This document shows, piece by piece, positions 8,632 through 18,633 of a DNA stretch of 64,000 nt. Source of the DNA: Microbacterium sp. SS28 (lineage in GTDB: Bacteria; Actinomycetota; Actinomycetes; Actinomycetales; Microbacteriaceae); assembly GCF_022761035.1 (NCBI RefSeq), contig NZ_JAKWJP010000003.1, positions 529,157-593,156 of the forward strand, read 5' to 3'. The notes beneath the pieces were generated by a model. That model did not search any database, had not been told where the DNA came from, and saw only the letters and a list, made by a program, of their open reading frames with translations. Position 1 is the first letter of the stretch. Every line of letters begins with the position of its first letter. The translations under genes and the position numbers were made by a program.

Positions 8632-10889
8632 CGTGTCTCCTTGACGGGGTGGACGGTGTCGGCGTGGCTGCGGAACCGCCGCAGCCGGAGGCTGTTGCCG
8701 ACGACGAAGGCGCTCGAGAAGGCCATCGCGGCGCCCGCGATCATCGGATTGAGCAGCCCCAGCGCCGCGAGCGGGATCGCCGCGACGTTGTAGGCGAAGG
8801 CCCAGAAGAGATTGCCTTTGATGGTTCCGAGCGTGGCCCGCGACAGGCGGATCGCGTCGCCGGCACTCCGCAGATCGCCGCGGACGAGAGTCAGGTCCGA
8901 GGCTTCGATCGCGGCATCCGTCCCCGTCCCCATCGCGAGCCCCAGGTCGGCCTGCGCGAGCGCTGCGGCGTCGTTGACGCCGTCCCCGACCATCGCGACG
9001 ACCCGGCCCTCGGCCTGCAGGCGCGAGATGACCTCGAGCTTCTCGGCGGGCTGCACCTGTGCGATGACGCGCTCGATCCCGACCTCGGCGCCGATGCGGC
9101 GGGCGACGGTCTCGTTGTCGCCGGTCAGCAGGATGGGCTCGAGTCCGAGACGCCGCAGCTGCGCGATCGCTTCGGCGCTCGTCGGCTTGACGCGGTCGGC
9201 GACCGCGAGGATGCCGCGCACGGCGCCGTCCCACGCGACGACGACGACCGTCGTGCCCCCGGCCTCGAAGCGTGCCACGGCCGCGGCGAGCGGCGGGTCG
9301 AGGTGCAGGGCCCACTCCGTGAGGAACGCGGGGCGGCCCGCGACGACGGCGTGCCCGTCGACGATGCCCTGGACGCCCCCTCCCGGGACGCTCTGGAACG
9401 ACTCGGCAGCCGGGAGCGCGCCGATCTCGGCGGCCGCGGCCCGAGCGATGGCCTGGCCGACGGGGTGCTCCGAGGCGTGCTCGACCGCTCCTGCGAGACG
9501 CAGCAGCTCGGCCCGCTCGACGCCCGGCGCGACGACGACGTCGGTGAGCGACATCCGTCCCGACGTCACGGTGCCCGTCTTGTCGAGCACGACGGTGTCG
9601 ACCGCGCGCGTGGACTCGAGCACGTGGGGACCGCGGATCAGGATGCCGAGCTGTGCGCCGCGGCCCGTGCCCACCAGGAGCGCGATCGGCGTCGCGAGCC
9701 CGAGGGCGCACGGGCAGGCGATGATGAGCACCGCGACGGCTGCGCCGAACGCGGCGGCGGGCGGCGATCCGAGTGCGAGCCACACGACGAGGGTCAGCAC
9801 GGCGATGCCGATGACGATCGGGACGAAGACGGCCGAGATGCGATCGGCGAGGCGCTGGGCAGCCGCCTTGCCCGACTGCGCCTCTTCCACGAGGCGCGCC
9901 ATGCGGGCCAGCTGCGTGTCGGCGCCGACGCGCGTCGCGCGCACGACGAGCCGGCCGCCGACGTTGACGGTGGCCCCGACGACGGCGTCGCCCGGGGCCG
10001 CCTCGACGGGCATGGATTCTCCCGTCACGGTGGAGGCGTCGATCGCCGAGGTGCCCGACACGACGACGCCGTCGGTCGCGATCCGCTCGCCGGGACGGAC
10101 GACGAACTCGTCGCCGACGCGCAGCTGGTCGACGGGCATGCGCACCTCGATGCGCGAGCCCGAGACGAGGTCGCGGCGCAGGACCGCGGCATCCTTCGCC
10201 CCGACCTCGAGCAGTGCGCGCAGCGCCGCCCCGGCCTCGCGCTTGGACCGCACTTCGAAGTAGCGCCCCGCGAGCACGAACATCGTGACTCCCGCCGCGA
10301 CCTCGAGGTAGAGGCTGCTGGAGGCGTCGTTCGACGAGATCGTCCACGAGTAGCCGTGCGTCATGCCGATCATGCCCGCGTCGCCGAAGAGGAGCGCGTA
10401 GAGCGACCACAGGTAGGCCGCGCCGACGCCGACCGAGATCAGGGTGTCCATCGTGACGGCGCCGTGCCGCAGGTTCATCCACGTCGCGCGGTGGAACGGC
10501 CACGCCGCCCACGTCACGACGGGGGTCGCGAGGGCGAGCGAGACCCACTGCCAGCCCGGGAACTGCAGCGCGGGGATCATCGCGAGCAGGATCACGGGCA
10601 CCGACAGGGCGACCGACGCGATGAGGCGCCGCTTCAGCGACGAGAGCTCGGGGTCGACGTGGTGCTCGTGCTCGCGCACGGGCGCGGGGAGCGCGGCGCC
10701 GTAGCCCGTCTGCTCGACCGCGTCGATGAGAAGGCGGGGGTCGAAGCCTTCGGGCGCGGAGACGTGCGCCTTCTCGGTCGCGAAGTTGACGGATGCCTCG
10801 ACCCCGTCGAGTCCGTTGAGCCGCTTCTCGACGCGCGCCGCACACGACGCGCACGTCATGCCCGTGATCTCGAGGTCTATGAGCGTCAT
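8628..10889 (-). CDS. copA: Copper-exporting P1B-type ATPase
   Basis: A 753-aa membrane pump. It has an N-terminal heavy-metal-associated domain with GMTCASC (C13, C16), eight predicted membrane helices, the ion-path motif [12 protein letters not shown] near residue 390, the phosphorylation site DKTGT near 435, the HP dipeptide in EHASEHPVG, and [10 protein letters not shown] in the hinge. CPC plus CxxC and the neighbouring CsoR indicate Cu(I) efflux. ATG 10889 is preferred over upstream in-frame starts (10904, 10997) because GGAAAGG sits 5 nt before it and the operators lie just beyond. Confidence 0.93.
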   Translation of the reverse strand: MTLIDLEITGMTCASCAARVEKRLNGLDGVEASVNFATEKAHVSAPEGFDPRLLIDAVEQTGYGAALPAPVREHEHHVDPELSSLKRRLIASVALSVPVILLAMIPALQFPGWQWVSLALATPVVTWAAWPFHRATWMNLRHGAVTMDTLISVGVGAAYLWSLYALLFGDAGMIGMTHGYSWTISSNDASSSLYLEVAAGVTMFVLAGRYFEVRSKREAGAALRALLEVGAKDAAVLRRDLVSGSRIEVRMPVDQLRVGDEFVVRPGERIATDGVVVSGTSAIDASTVTGESMPVEAAPGDAVVGATVNVGGRLVVRATRVGADTQLARMARLVEEAQSGKAAAQRLADRISAVFVPIVIGIAVLTLVVWLALGSPPAAAFGAAVAVLIIACPCALGLATPIALLVGTGRGAQLGILIRGPHVLESTRAVDTVVLDKTGTVTSGRMSLTDVVVAPGVERAELLRLAGAVEHASEHPVGQAIARAAAAEIGALPAAESFQSVPGGGVQGIVDGHAVVAGRPAFLTEWALHLDPPLAAAVARFEAGGTTVVVVAWDGAVRGILAVADRVKPTSAEAIAQLRRLGLEPILLTGDNETVARRIGAEVGIERVIAQVQPAEKLEVISRLQAEGRVVAMVGDGVNDAAALAQADLGLAMGTGTDAAIEASDLTLVRGDLRSAGDAIRLSRATLGTIKGNLFWAFAYNVAAIPLAALGLLNPMIAGAAMAFSSAFVVGNSLRLRRFRSHADTVHPVKETR

Positions 10890-10910
10890 CGGATGCCTTT
10901 CCATGGATCG

Positions 10911-10957
10911 ATACCCCTCGGGGGTACCTGGGTAAACCTTATACCCGACTGGGGTAT
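10911..10957 (-). promoter_or_regulatory. Two CsoR-type operators in the copA promoter
   Basis: ATACCCCTCGGGGGTAC (10911-10927) and ATACCCGACTGGGGTAT (10941-10957) are pseudo-palindromes of the ATACCCNNNNNGGGTAT type described for CsoR. Their starts are exactly 30 bp apart, about three helical turns, so two tetramers could bind on one face. They lie 22 bp upstream of the copA ATG. Confidence 0.85.
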
Positions 10958-11133
10958 TCCCGGGGCTCGATCGAGGCATTCCCGGGACCGCTCCCACGCA
11001 GTCGATGACGGTGGTGCACAGCGTTACAAACCGTTAACGAAAGGCAATACACAAGAGACGCGGTCCCGATTAGGTTTGATCCACTGGGCCGGACCCCGAG
11101 CCGTGCCCGCATTCACCCACAGCAAGGAGCAAC

Positions 11134-12420
11134 ATGAGCGTCTTCACCCGCTCGCGTAAGGCCACCGTCGTCGGCGCGATCGCGCTCGCCGGTGCCACTG
11201 CCCTCGTTCTCGCCGGATGCTCCGGCGGCGGAACGAGCGGCGAGAGCAGCGCACCCGCCACCGAGTCGCGCGACCTGGCCCTCAAGATCGGCACGATCCT
11301 GCCCCAGACGGGCTCGCTCTCGTTCCTCGGCCCGCCCGAGGAGGCAGGCGTCGGCCTCGCCGCCGAGGACATCAACGCCGTCGCCGAAGAGACCGGTCTC
11401 AGCCTCGACGACATCGTCTGGGGCGACTCGGGCGACACCGACAACAAGGCATACGCCACCACCATCCAGAAGCTCATCTCGGAGGGCGTGACCGCCGCCA
11501 TCGGCGCCGCGTCGTCGGCAGTGACGAAGCTCTTCCTCGACGACGCCGTCGCCTCGGGCATCATCACGTTCTCGCCGGCCAACACCTCCGTCGACTTCAT
11601 CGACTGGGACGACAACGGCCTCTACTGGCGCACGGCTCCCGCCGACACGCTCCAGGGCGAGGTCCTCGGAAACCTCGTGGCCGAGGACGGCCACAAGAAC
11701 GTCGCGATCCTCTACCAGAACGACTCGTACGGCACGGGCCTCTCCGGCGTCTTCAAGGACGTCTTCACGGGCTCGGGCGGCACGATCGTCGAGGAGCAGT
11801 CGTACAACACGGGCGACACGAGCTTCGACGCGCAGATCAGCGCGCTGCTCGCGTCCAACCCCGACGCGATCCTCCTCGTCACGTTCGATGAGATCTTCAC
11901 GATCGGCCCCGCGCTGCTCCAGGCCGGCTACCCCGCCGAGGACCTGTACCTCGTCGACGGCAACCTGAAGAACTTCGGCACCGACGCGAAGTGGCCCGCG
12001 GGTCTGAGCATGGAAGGCGCGAAGGGCACGACTCCCGCAGGTCCTGCTCCCGACACCGAGTTCCAGGGTCGCCTCAACGAGTGGTGGACCGCTCAGGGCA
12101 ACAGCGAGCTGACCGACTTCTCGTACGCCAACGAGTCGTACGACGCCGTCGTCCTGCTCGCCCTCGCGTCGCTCGCGGCGAACTCCACCGACTCGGCCGA
12201 TGTCGCGGCCAAGCTCCAGGAGGTCTCGGGCGGTTCGGGCGATGGCGAGAAGTGCACCACCTACAAGGAGTGCGCGGACATCATCCTCGGCGGCGGAGTC
12301 GCGGACTACGACGGCTTCTCGGGCCCGATCACGTTCGCTGACAACGGCGACCCGACAGAGGCGACGATCGGCATCTTCCAGTACGGCGCCGACAACAACA
12401 ACACGCGTATCGACATCTGA
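11134..12420 (+). CDS. livJ: Branched-chain amino acid ABC transporter, substrate-binding lipoprotein
   Basis: A 428-aa type I periplasmic-binding-fold lipoprotein. The signal peptide ends in a lipobox (VLAGC, Cys about residue 29) followed by a Gly/Ser linker. The mature part opens LKIGTILPQTGSLSFLGPPE, typical of LivJ/LivK-class receptors, and NVAILYQNDSYGTGL is the hinge-region hallmark. An AGGAGC-type ribosome site precedes ATG 11134. It does not lie in the permease operon but on the opposite strand, converging on livF, which is unusual. Substrate class (branched-chain or other amino acid, amide) cannot be resolved from sequence. Confidence 0.87.
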   Translation: MSVFTRSRKATVVGAIALAGATALVLAGCSGGGTSGESSAPATESRDLALKIGTILPQTGSLSFLGPPEEAGVGLAAEDINAVAEETGLSLDDIVWGDSGDTDNKAYATTIQKLISEGVTAAIGAASSAVTKLFLDDAVASGIITFSPANTSVDFIDWDDNGLYWRTAPADTLQGEVLGNLVAEDGHKNVAILYQNDSYGTGLSGVFKDVFTGSGGTIVEEQSYNTGDTSFDAQISALLASNPDAILLVTFDEIFTIGPALLQAGYPAEDLYLVDGNLKNFGTDAKWPAGLSMEGAKGTTPAGPAPDTEFQGRLNEWWTAQGNSELTDFSYANESYDAVVLLALASLAANSTDSADVAAKLQEVSGGSGDGEKCTTYKECADIILGGGVADYDGFSGPITFADNGDPTEATIGIFQYGADNNNTRIDI

Positions 12421-12437
12421 TCGACTGACGCAAGGAG

Positions 12438-12466
12438 GGGCCCCGGAGCGATCCGGGGCCCTTTCG
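12438..12466 (+). terminator. Terminator after livJ
   Basis: GGGCCCCGGA (12438-12447) and TCCGGGGCCC (12452-12461) form a 10-bp stem with a 4-nt loop, followed by TTTCG. Confidence 0.85.
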
Positions 12467-12502
12467 TCTGCGCGGGGCGACCGCGGTCGCCCCGCGCAGA
12501 CG
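12465..12502. repeat. 38-bp perfect palindrome between convergent livJ and livF
   Basis: Positions 12465-12502 read identically on both strands; the centre is ...GACCG|CGGTC... at 12483/12484. It directly follows the livJ terminator and precedes the livF stop by 100 bp. It could act as a bidirectional terminator or cruciform, or be a protein-binding site. Confidence 0.8.
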
Positions 12503-12602
12503 GTGCGAGACGCCGCGTTTGCGAGACCCAGCACGAGCGCCGGCGACAAAGAGAAGAGCGGATGCCGCAGCATCCGCTCGTCTCGTCACTTCTCGTACCG
12601 GA

Positions 12603-13397
12603 TCAGACCCCGTCCGCGCCCAGCGTGCCGAGGTACAGGCCGATGACCTTCGGATCGTTGAGCAGCTCGCGGCCCGTGCCCTCGTAGGCGTCGCGGCCCT
12701 GGTCGAGGACATAGCCGCGGTCGCAGATCTGCAGGCAGCGTCGGGCGTTCTGCTCGACCATGATCGTCGTGACGCCCGCCTTGTTGATGTCGGAGACGCG
12801 GATGAACGCATCGTCCTGACGGACGGGGCTCAGGCCCGCCGACGGCTCGTCGAGCAGGAGCACCGACGGGTTCATCATGAGCGCGCGCGACATCGCGACC
12901 ATCTGCCGCTCGCCACCCGACAGTGAGCCGGCGCGCTGCTTGAGGCGCTTGCCGAGCTCGGCGAAGATCCCCGTGACGAACTCGAGTCGCTCGGCGTAGT
13001 TCTTCGGGGCCTGGTAGAGGCCCATCTGCAGGTTCTCCTCGATCGTGAGGGAGGGGAACACGTTGTTGGTCTGCGGCACGAACCCGACGCCGCGCTGGAC
13101 GAGCTTGTCGGACTTGAGCCCGACGACGCTCTCGCCGTCCACCGTGATCTCGCCGTCGCGCACTTTGACCATGCCGAAGATCGCCTTGAGGAGCGTCGAC
13201 TTGCCGGCGCCGTTCGGGCCGATGATGCCGATCAGCTCGCCCTTGCGGGCGAGGAGGTTGGCCCCGTTGATGATGTTGATGCCCGGGAGGTAGCCCGCGG
13301 TGAGGTTGCTGACGTTGACCACGACCTCGTCGGTCTTGGCTCCGGCGGTGCGGGGGGCGCCGGGTGCGGGCGCGGCGCCTGTGGGAGCGTCGGTCAC
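12603..13397 (-). CDS. livF: Branched-chain amino acid ABC transporter, ATP-binding protein LivF
   Basis: A 264-aa ABC ATPase. Walker A is GPNGAGKSTLLKAIFG, the signature is LSGGERQMVAMSRALM and Walker B is LLLDEPSAGLSP; SPVRQDD after Walker B is LivF-like. About 20 disordered Ala/Pro residues precede the domain. GTG 13397 overlaps the livG stop by 4 nt. Last gene of livH-livM-livG-livF; faces the palindrome that separates it from livJ. Confidence 0.93.
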   Translation of the reverse strand: MTDAPTGAAPAPGAPRTAGAKTDEVVVNVSNLTAGYLPGINIINGANLLARKGELIGIIGPNGAGKSTLLKAIFGMVKVRDGEITVDGESVVGLKSDKLVQRGVGFVPQTNNVFPSLTIEENLQMGLYQAPKNYAERLEFVTGIFAELGKRLKQRAGSLSGGERQMVAMSRALMMNPSVLLLDEPSAGLSPVRQDDAFIRVSDINKAGVTTIMVEQNARRCLQICDRGYVLDQGRDAYEGTGRELLNDPKVIGLYLGTLGADGV

Positions 13398-14437
13398 TTC
13401 TTCTCCTCCTCGGCCTCGGCGATGGAGGCCTCTTCCGCCTCTTTGATCTCTTCGAGCAGATCGAGTGCGCTGGGGTCGAGCTCTCCGGCGACGCGACCCG
13501 TGACGACGCCGAGGTCGACGTCCTGGTGGCTGCCGAGGTAGGCGTCGATGACCGCGTGGTCGAGCATGACCGTCTCGGGCGGTCCCTCTGCCACGACACG
13601 TCCCTCGGCCATGACGACGACCCAGTCCGCGATGTGGCGCACCATGTGCATGTCGTGCTCGACGAACAGCACGGTCATGCCGAGGTCCTTGAGGTCGAGG
13701 ATGTGGTCGAGCAGCGACTCGGTGAGGGCCGGGTTGACGCCCGCCATGGGCTCGTCGAGCATGACGAGGCTGGGGTCGTTCATGAGCGCGCGGGCCATCT
13801 CGAGCAGCTTGCGCTGGCCGCCAGACAGCGAGGCGGCGTAGTCGTCCGCCTTCGCGTCGAGCTTGAAGCGCGCGAGCAGCTCCATGGCCTTGTCTTCGAT
13901 GTCGTTGTCCTGCTTGCGCCAGATCGCCGGGATGACGCTCGCCCAGAGGCTCTCGCCCTTCTGGTTGCCCGAGCCGAGCTTCATGTTCTCGAGCACCGTC
14001 AGCAGCGACAGCGCCTTCGTGAGCTGGAAGGTGCGGACCTGCCCCATGCGGGCGACCTTGAACGAGGGGATGCCGGCCAGCTGCGTGCCGTCGAACGACC
14101 ACGTTCCCGAGTTCGGCTTGTCGAAGCCGCACAGCAGGTTGAACAGGGTCGTCTTGCCGGCGCCGTTCGGGCCGATGAGGGCCGTGATCGCGTTGCGGGG
14201 GATCTCGAGGTGCTCGACGTCGACGGCGGTCAGACCGCCGAACCGGCGGGTCACCTGGTCGATCACGAGGATCGGGTCGTTCTTGGCGACGCCGGGTGTG
14301 GCATCCCCCTTCGCGAGCCCCCCGGTCTTCGGGCGCCGGACGCTTCCCGTCGCTGTCGTGACGGCCGGCGTCGAGCCGGTCGCGGGCGACGCGGCACCCG
14401 GTGCGACGGGCTCCTGAGGCGTGCTGTTACTTGACAA
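13394..14437 (-). CDS. livG: Branched-chain amino acid ABC transporter, ATP-binding protein LivG
   Basis: A 347-aa ABC ATPase: Walker A GPNGAGKTTLFNLLCG, signature LSGGQRKLLEMARALM, Walker B VMLDEPMAGVNP and the LivG-specific GMTVLFVEHDMHMVRHIAD. Both ends are extended: about 50 disordered residues at the N-terminus and a 25-residue Glu/Ala-rich acidic tail at the C-terminus, so it is some 90 residues longer than usual LivG (about 255 aa). The start is a TTG at 14437 that overlaps the livM 3' end by 11 nt; no better start is seen before the ATPase domain. Confidence 0.9.
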   Translation of the reverse strand: MSSNSTPQEPVAPGAASPATGSTPAVTTATGSVRRPKTGGLAKGDATPGVAKNDPILVIDQVTRRFGGLTAVDVEHLEIPRNAITALIGPNGAGKTTLFNLLCGFDKPNSGTWSFDGTQLAGIPSFKVARMGQVRTFQLTKALSLLTVLENMKLGSGNQKGESLWASVIPAIWRKQDNDIEDKAMELLARFKLDAKADDYAASLSGGQRKLLEMARALMNDPSLVMLDEPMAGVNPALTESLLDHILDLKDLGMTVLFVEHDMHMVRHIADWVVVMAEGRVVAEGPPETVMLDHAVIDAYLGSHQDVDLGVVTGRVAGELDPSALDLLEEIKEAEEASIAEAEEEKK

Positions 14438-15404
14438 AGGTCAGCTCCCTCTTGTTTCCCATGATGCCCTGCGGGCGGAAGATGACGATGAGCATGAGGG
14501 CGACGCCCACGAGGATGAACCGCAGCGTGCCGGCCTGCGAGGTGGACATGCCGAGGAATCCGGCCTGCGCGAGCGCCGGCAGCACGTTGTCGAGGAAGCC
14601 CATGATGACCCAGAAGATGACCGAGCCCAGAACGGGGCCGAACACCGTCGCGGCGCCGCCGAGGAGCAGGATCGTCCAGAGGAAGAAGGTCAGCGACGTC
14701 GTGTAGGTCGCCGGGATGACGGCCGAGGGGAGTGCGAAGACGACGCCGCCGAGCGCGCCGAACACACCACCGATGATGAGCGCCTGCATCTTGTACGAGA
14801 AGACGTTCTTGCCGAGCGAGCGCACGGCGTCCTCGTCCTCGCGGATGCCCTTGAGCACGCGGCCCCACGGGCTGCGCATGAGCGCCCACACGAGGTAGAT
14901 CGCGATCGCGAGCAGGATGATGCCGAAGACGCGCACCCAGAGCTGGTTCTCGGTCCAGACCCAGGGCCCGAAGCCGTAGGTCCCCTCGGGGAACGGGTTG
15001 GCCGCGCGGAAGCCCGCGTGGTAGCCGCCGAGTCCGTCGGCCGAGTTGGTCCACTCGTCGAAGAGCAGCGTCGTCAGCAGCAGCCGGACGATCTCGGCCG
15101 CCGCGATCGTCACGATGGCGAGATAGTCCGCTCTCAGACGCAGCGTCGGGATGCCGAGGATGATCGCGAAGATCCCGGCCGCGATGCAGCCGACGATGAT
15201 GCCGACCCACCAGGGCCAGCCGAAGCTCAGGATCGAGATGGCATAGCCGTAGGCGCCGAGCGCCATGAAGCCCGCCATGCCGAAGTTGAGCAGGCCCGCG
15301 TAGCCGAAGTGCACGGCCAGTCCGGTCGCCGCCAGCGCGTACGCGATGGTCTCCGGGCTGAAGATCCAGTAGGCCGTGTTGTTGAGAATCTGTCCCCAAT
15401 CCAT
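14427..15404 (-). CDS. livM: Branched-chain amino acid ABC transporter permease LivM
   Basis: A 325-aa membrane permease with about nine hydrophobic segments. YALAATGLAVHFGYAGLLNFGMAGFMALGAY is the conserved BPD_transp_2 opening, LGIPTLRLRADYLAIVTIA is the LivM core segment, and SPWGRVLKGIREDEDAVRSLGKN is the cytoplasmic EAA-like loop that contacts the ATPases. The C-terminal IVIFRPQGIMG is family-typical. It begins 4 nt after the livH stop and overlaps livG. Confidence 0.93.
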   Translation of the reverse strand: MDWGQILNNTAYWIFSPETIAYALAATGLAVHFGYAGLLNFGMAGFMALGAYGYAISILSFGWPWWVGIIVGCIAAGIFAIILGIPTLRLRADYLAIVTIAAAEIVRLLLTTLLFDEWTNSADGLGGYHAGFRAANPFPEGTYGFGPWVWTENQLWVRVFGIILLAIAIYLVWALMRSPWGRVLKGIREDEDAVRSLGKNVFSYKMQALIIGGVFGALGGVVFALPSAVIPATYTTSLTFFLWTILLLGGAATVFGPVLGSVIFWVIMGFLDNVLPALAQAGFLGMSTSQAGTLRFILVGVALMLIVIFRPQGIMGNKRELTFVK

Positions 15405-15408
15405 GGCC

Positions 15409-16719
15409 CTAGCCCAACCTCTCCTTGCGACCCAGGATTCCCTGGGGCCTCACCAGCAGGATGATGATCAGCACGGCGAGCGCGCCGACGTACTTCATGT
15501 CCGGTGGTATCCACAGCGTCGAGACTTCGACGAGTATGCCGACGATGAGCGAGCCGATGAGGGCGCCGAACGCCGTCCCCAGTCCGCCGAGCGTGACGGC
15601 GGCGAAGATCAGCAGCAGCACCTGGCCGCCCATGTCCCACTTGACGCCCGGGCGGAAGTACGCCCACAGCACGCCGGCGATCGCCGCGAGGGCCGCCGCC
15701 AGGATCCACACGATGCGGATGACCCGGTCGACGTTGATTCCGGATGCCGCGGCCAGGCCCGGGTTGTCGCTGATGGCGCGCGTCGCCTTGCCGACCCGCG
15801 TCCGCAGCAGCCAGTAGGCGACCGCGACGAGCAGGACGATGCTCGTCAGCATCGAGACGACGTCGATCCATGACAGCGCGATCGGGCCGAGACGGATGTC
15901 GCGCGGGGCGCCGGCACCGGGCAGCTGGTACGTGCCGCCGCCGATGAAGAAGAGGTAGACGTACCGGATCGTGAGAGAGAGGCCGATGCTCACGATCATG
16001 ACCTGCACGAGACCCAGGCCTCTTCGCCTCAAGGGTTTCCACAGTCCCGCGTCGAGCGTGAGGCCGAGCAGGCCGCCCATCACGATGACGAGCGGGAGCA
16101 CGATCCACATGGGCCATCCCAGGATCGAGCCGAAGACGAGTGCCACGATGGCGCCGAAGGTCAGCATCTCGCCGTGCGCGAAGTTGCTGAGGCCCGTCGT
16201 GCCGTAGATGAGCGAGACGCCCACGGAGGCGAGGGCGAGGAGCAGACCGAAGTTGAGGCCGTTCATGAGCCGGTCGAGCAGCTGCGCCCAGAGCGGGACG
16301 GTCTCGCGGACGCCCTCTCCGAGGAAGAGATTGACGATCTTGGTGTTCGTCAGGCCGAACTCGACGTCCTGCGAGGCGGATTCGCCCTCGACGATCACCC
16401 CCTCGGGGAGCGTCGACTCGTCGACGGTCAGCGTGTACTCGCCCTTCTCCGGCACATAGAGACGCCACTTGCCCTCGGCATCCGTCGAGGTGTCGGCTTC
16501 GAAGCCGTTGCCCTCGATCGAGACGCCTACGGCTTCGAGGGGCTTGTCGTCGAAGGTGATGACGCCGGCGAAGTAGAAGTCGGTCTTGTCCTGGTCGTCG
16601 CCGGGCGCTGCATGGGCTGCCGGGCCCCCGAGGAAGACCATCGCAGCGGCGAGGAGCACACCGAGCAGCGCGGCGAGCCAGGGTGTGGCTCGCCGTACGG
16701 CGGTAGTCGTAGGACTCAC
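15409..16719 (-). CDS. livH: Branched-chain amino acid ABC transporter permease LivH with secreted N-terminal beta domain
   Basis: A 436-aa protein instead of the usual roughly 290-300. GTG 16719 follows GGAGGT. Residues 1-38 look like a signal peptide ending PAAHAAPG. Residues about 46-132 (FYFAGVITFDDKPLEAVGVS, then TDAEGKWRLYVPEKGEYTL) resemble a CarboxypepD-regulatory/Ig-like beta sandwich that would face outside. From about residue 143 the LivH permease begins, LMNGLNFGLLLALASVGVSL, and carries GTTGLSNFAHGEMLTFGAI. First gene of livHMGF. The fusion may position or gate the binding protein; this is inference. It is divergent from guaB. Confidence 0.88.
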   Translation of the reverse strand: MSPTTTAVRRATPWLAALLGVLLAAAMVFLGGPAAHAAPGDDQDKTDFYFAGVITFDDKPLEAVGVSIEGNGFEADTSTDAEGKWRLYVPEKGEYTLTVDESTLPEGVIVEGESASQDVEFGLTNTKIVNLFLGEGVRETVPLWAQLLDRLMNGLNFGLLLALASVGVSLIYGTTGLSNFAHGEMLTFGAIVALVFGSILGWPMWIVLPLVIVMGGLLGLTLDAGLWKPLRRRGLGLVQVMIVSIGLSLTIRYVYLFFIGGGTYQLPGAGAPRDIRLGPIALSWIDVVSMLTSIVLLVAVAYWLLRTRVGKATRAISDNPGLAAASGINVDRVIRIVWILAAALAAIAGVLWAYFRPGVKWDMGGQVLLLIFAAVTLGGLGTAFGALIGSLIVGILVEVSTLWIPPDMKYVGALAVLIIILLVRPQGILGRKERLG

Positions 16720-16792
16720 AGAACCTCCAGACAGGCGCGATCGACCGAGGTTCGGGTCGCATCGGCCGTGATGAACGACGGTACGAGCGTAA

Positions 16793-18487
<1,695 letters not shown>

Positions 18488-18522
18488 AGGTCGCGCTTCC
18501 GCGGGTTCGCTAGCCTGAGCGG

Positions 18523-18615
18523 GTGATCCGGAGCAGGCCTGACCTGACGCCGTCCGCATACGCCGCGAGACTTCACTCGTGTCGCTTGACGCGCGGTCTG
18601 CGGCGACACGAGTGA
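18523..18615 (+). CDS. Possible leaderless 30-codon ORF or promoter relic after guaB
   Basis: TAGCCT (18511-18516) is 6 nt before GTG 18523, the same geometry as the window's leaderless genes. The frame runs only 30 codons and reads straight through the hairpin repeat at 18563-18625. It may be the stump of a gene lost when the repeat arrived, or a chance match. Confidence 0.2.
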   Translation: MIRSRPDLTPSAYAARLHSCRLTRGLRRHE

Positions 18616-18625
18616 AGTCTCGCGG
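18563..18625. terminator. Perfect 23-bp inverted repeat between convergent guaB and MFS genes
   Basis: Arms 18563-18585 and 18603-18625 are exact reverse complements (CGCGAGACTTCACTCGTGTC within the left arm) around a 17-nt loop. The position between convergent genes suits a bidirectional terminator. Arm length and exactness are also typical of REP/MITE-like repeats, so it may be a mobile hairpin. Confidence 0.75.
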
Positions 18626-18633
18626 GTGGTGGG

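Noticed and set aside
8649..11159. An 836-codon plus-strand open frame opposite copA
   Set aside because: Antisense shadow of the P1B ATPase; no motifs, no ribosome site, and it runs through the CsoR operators.
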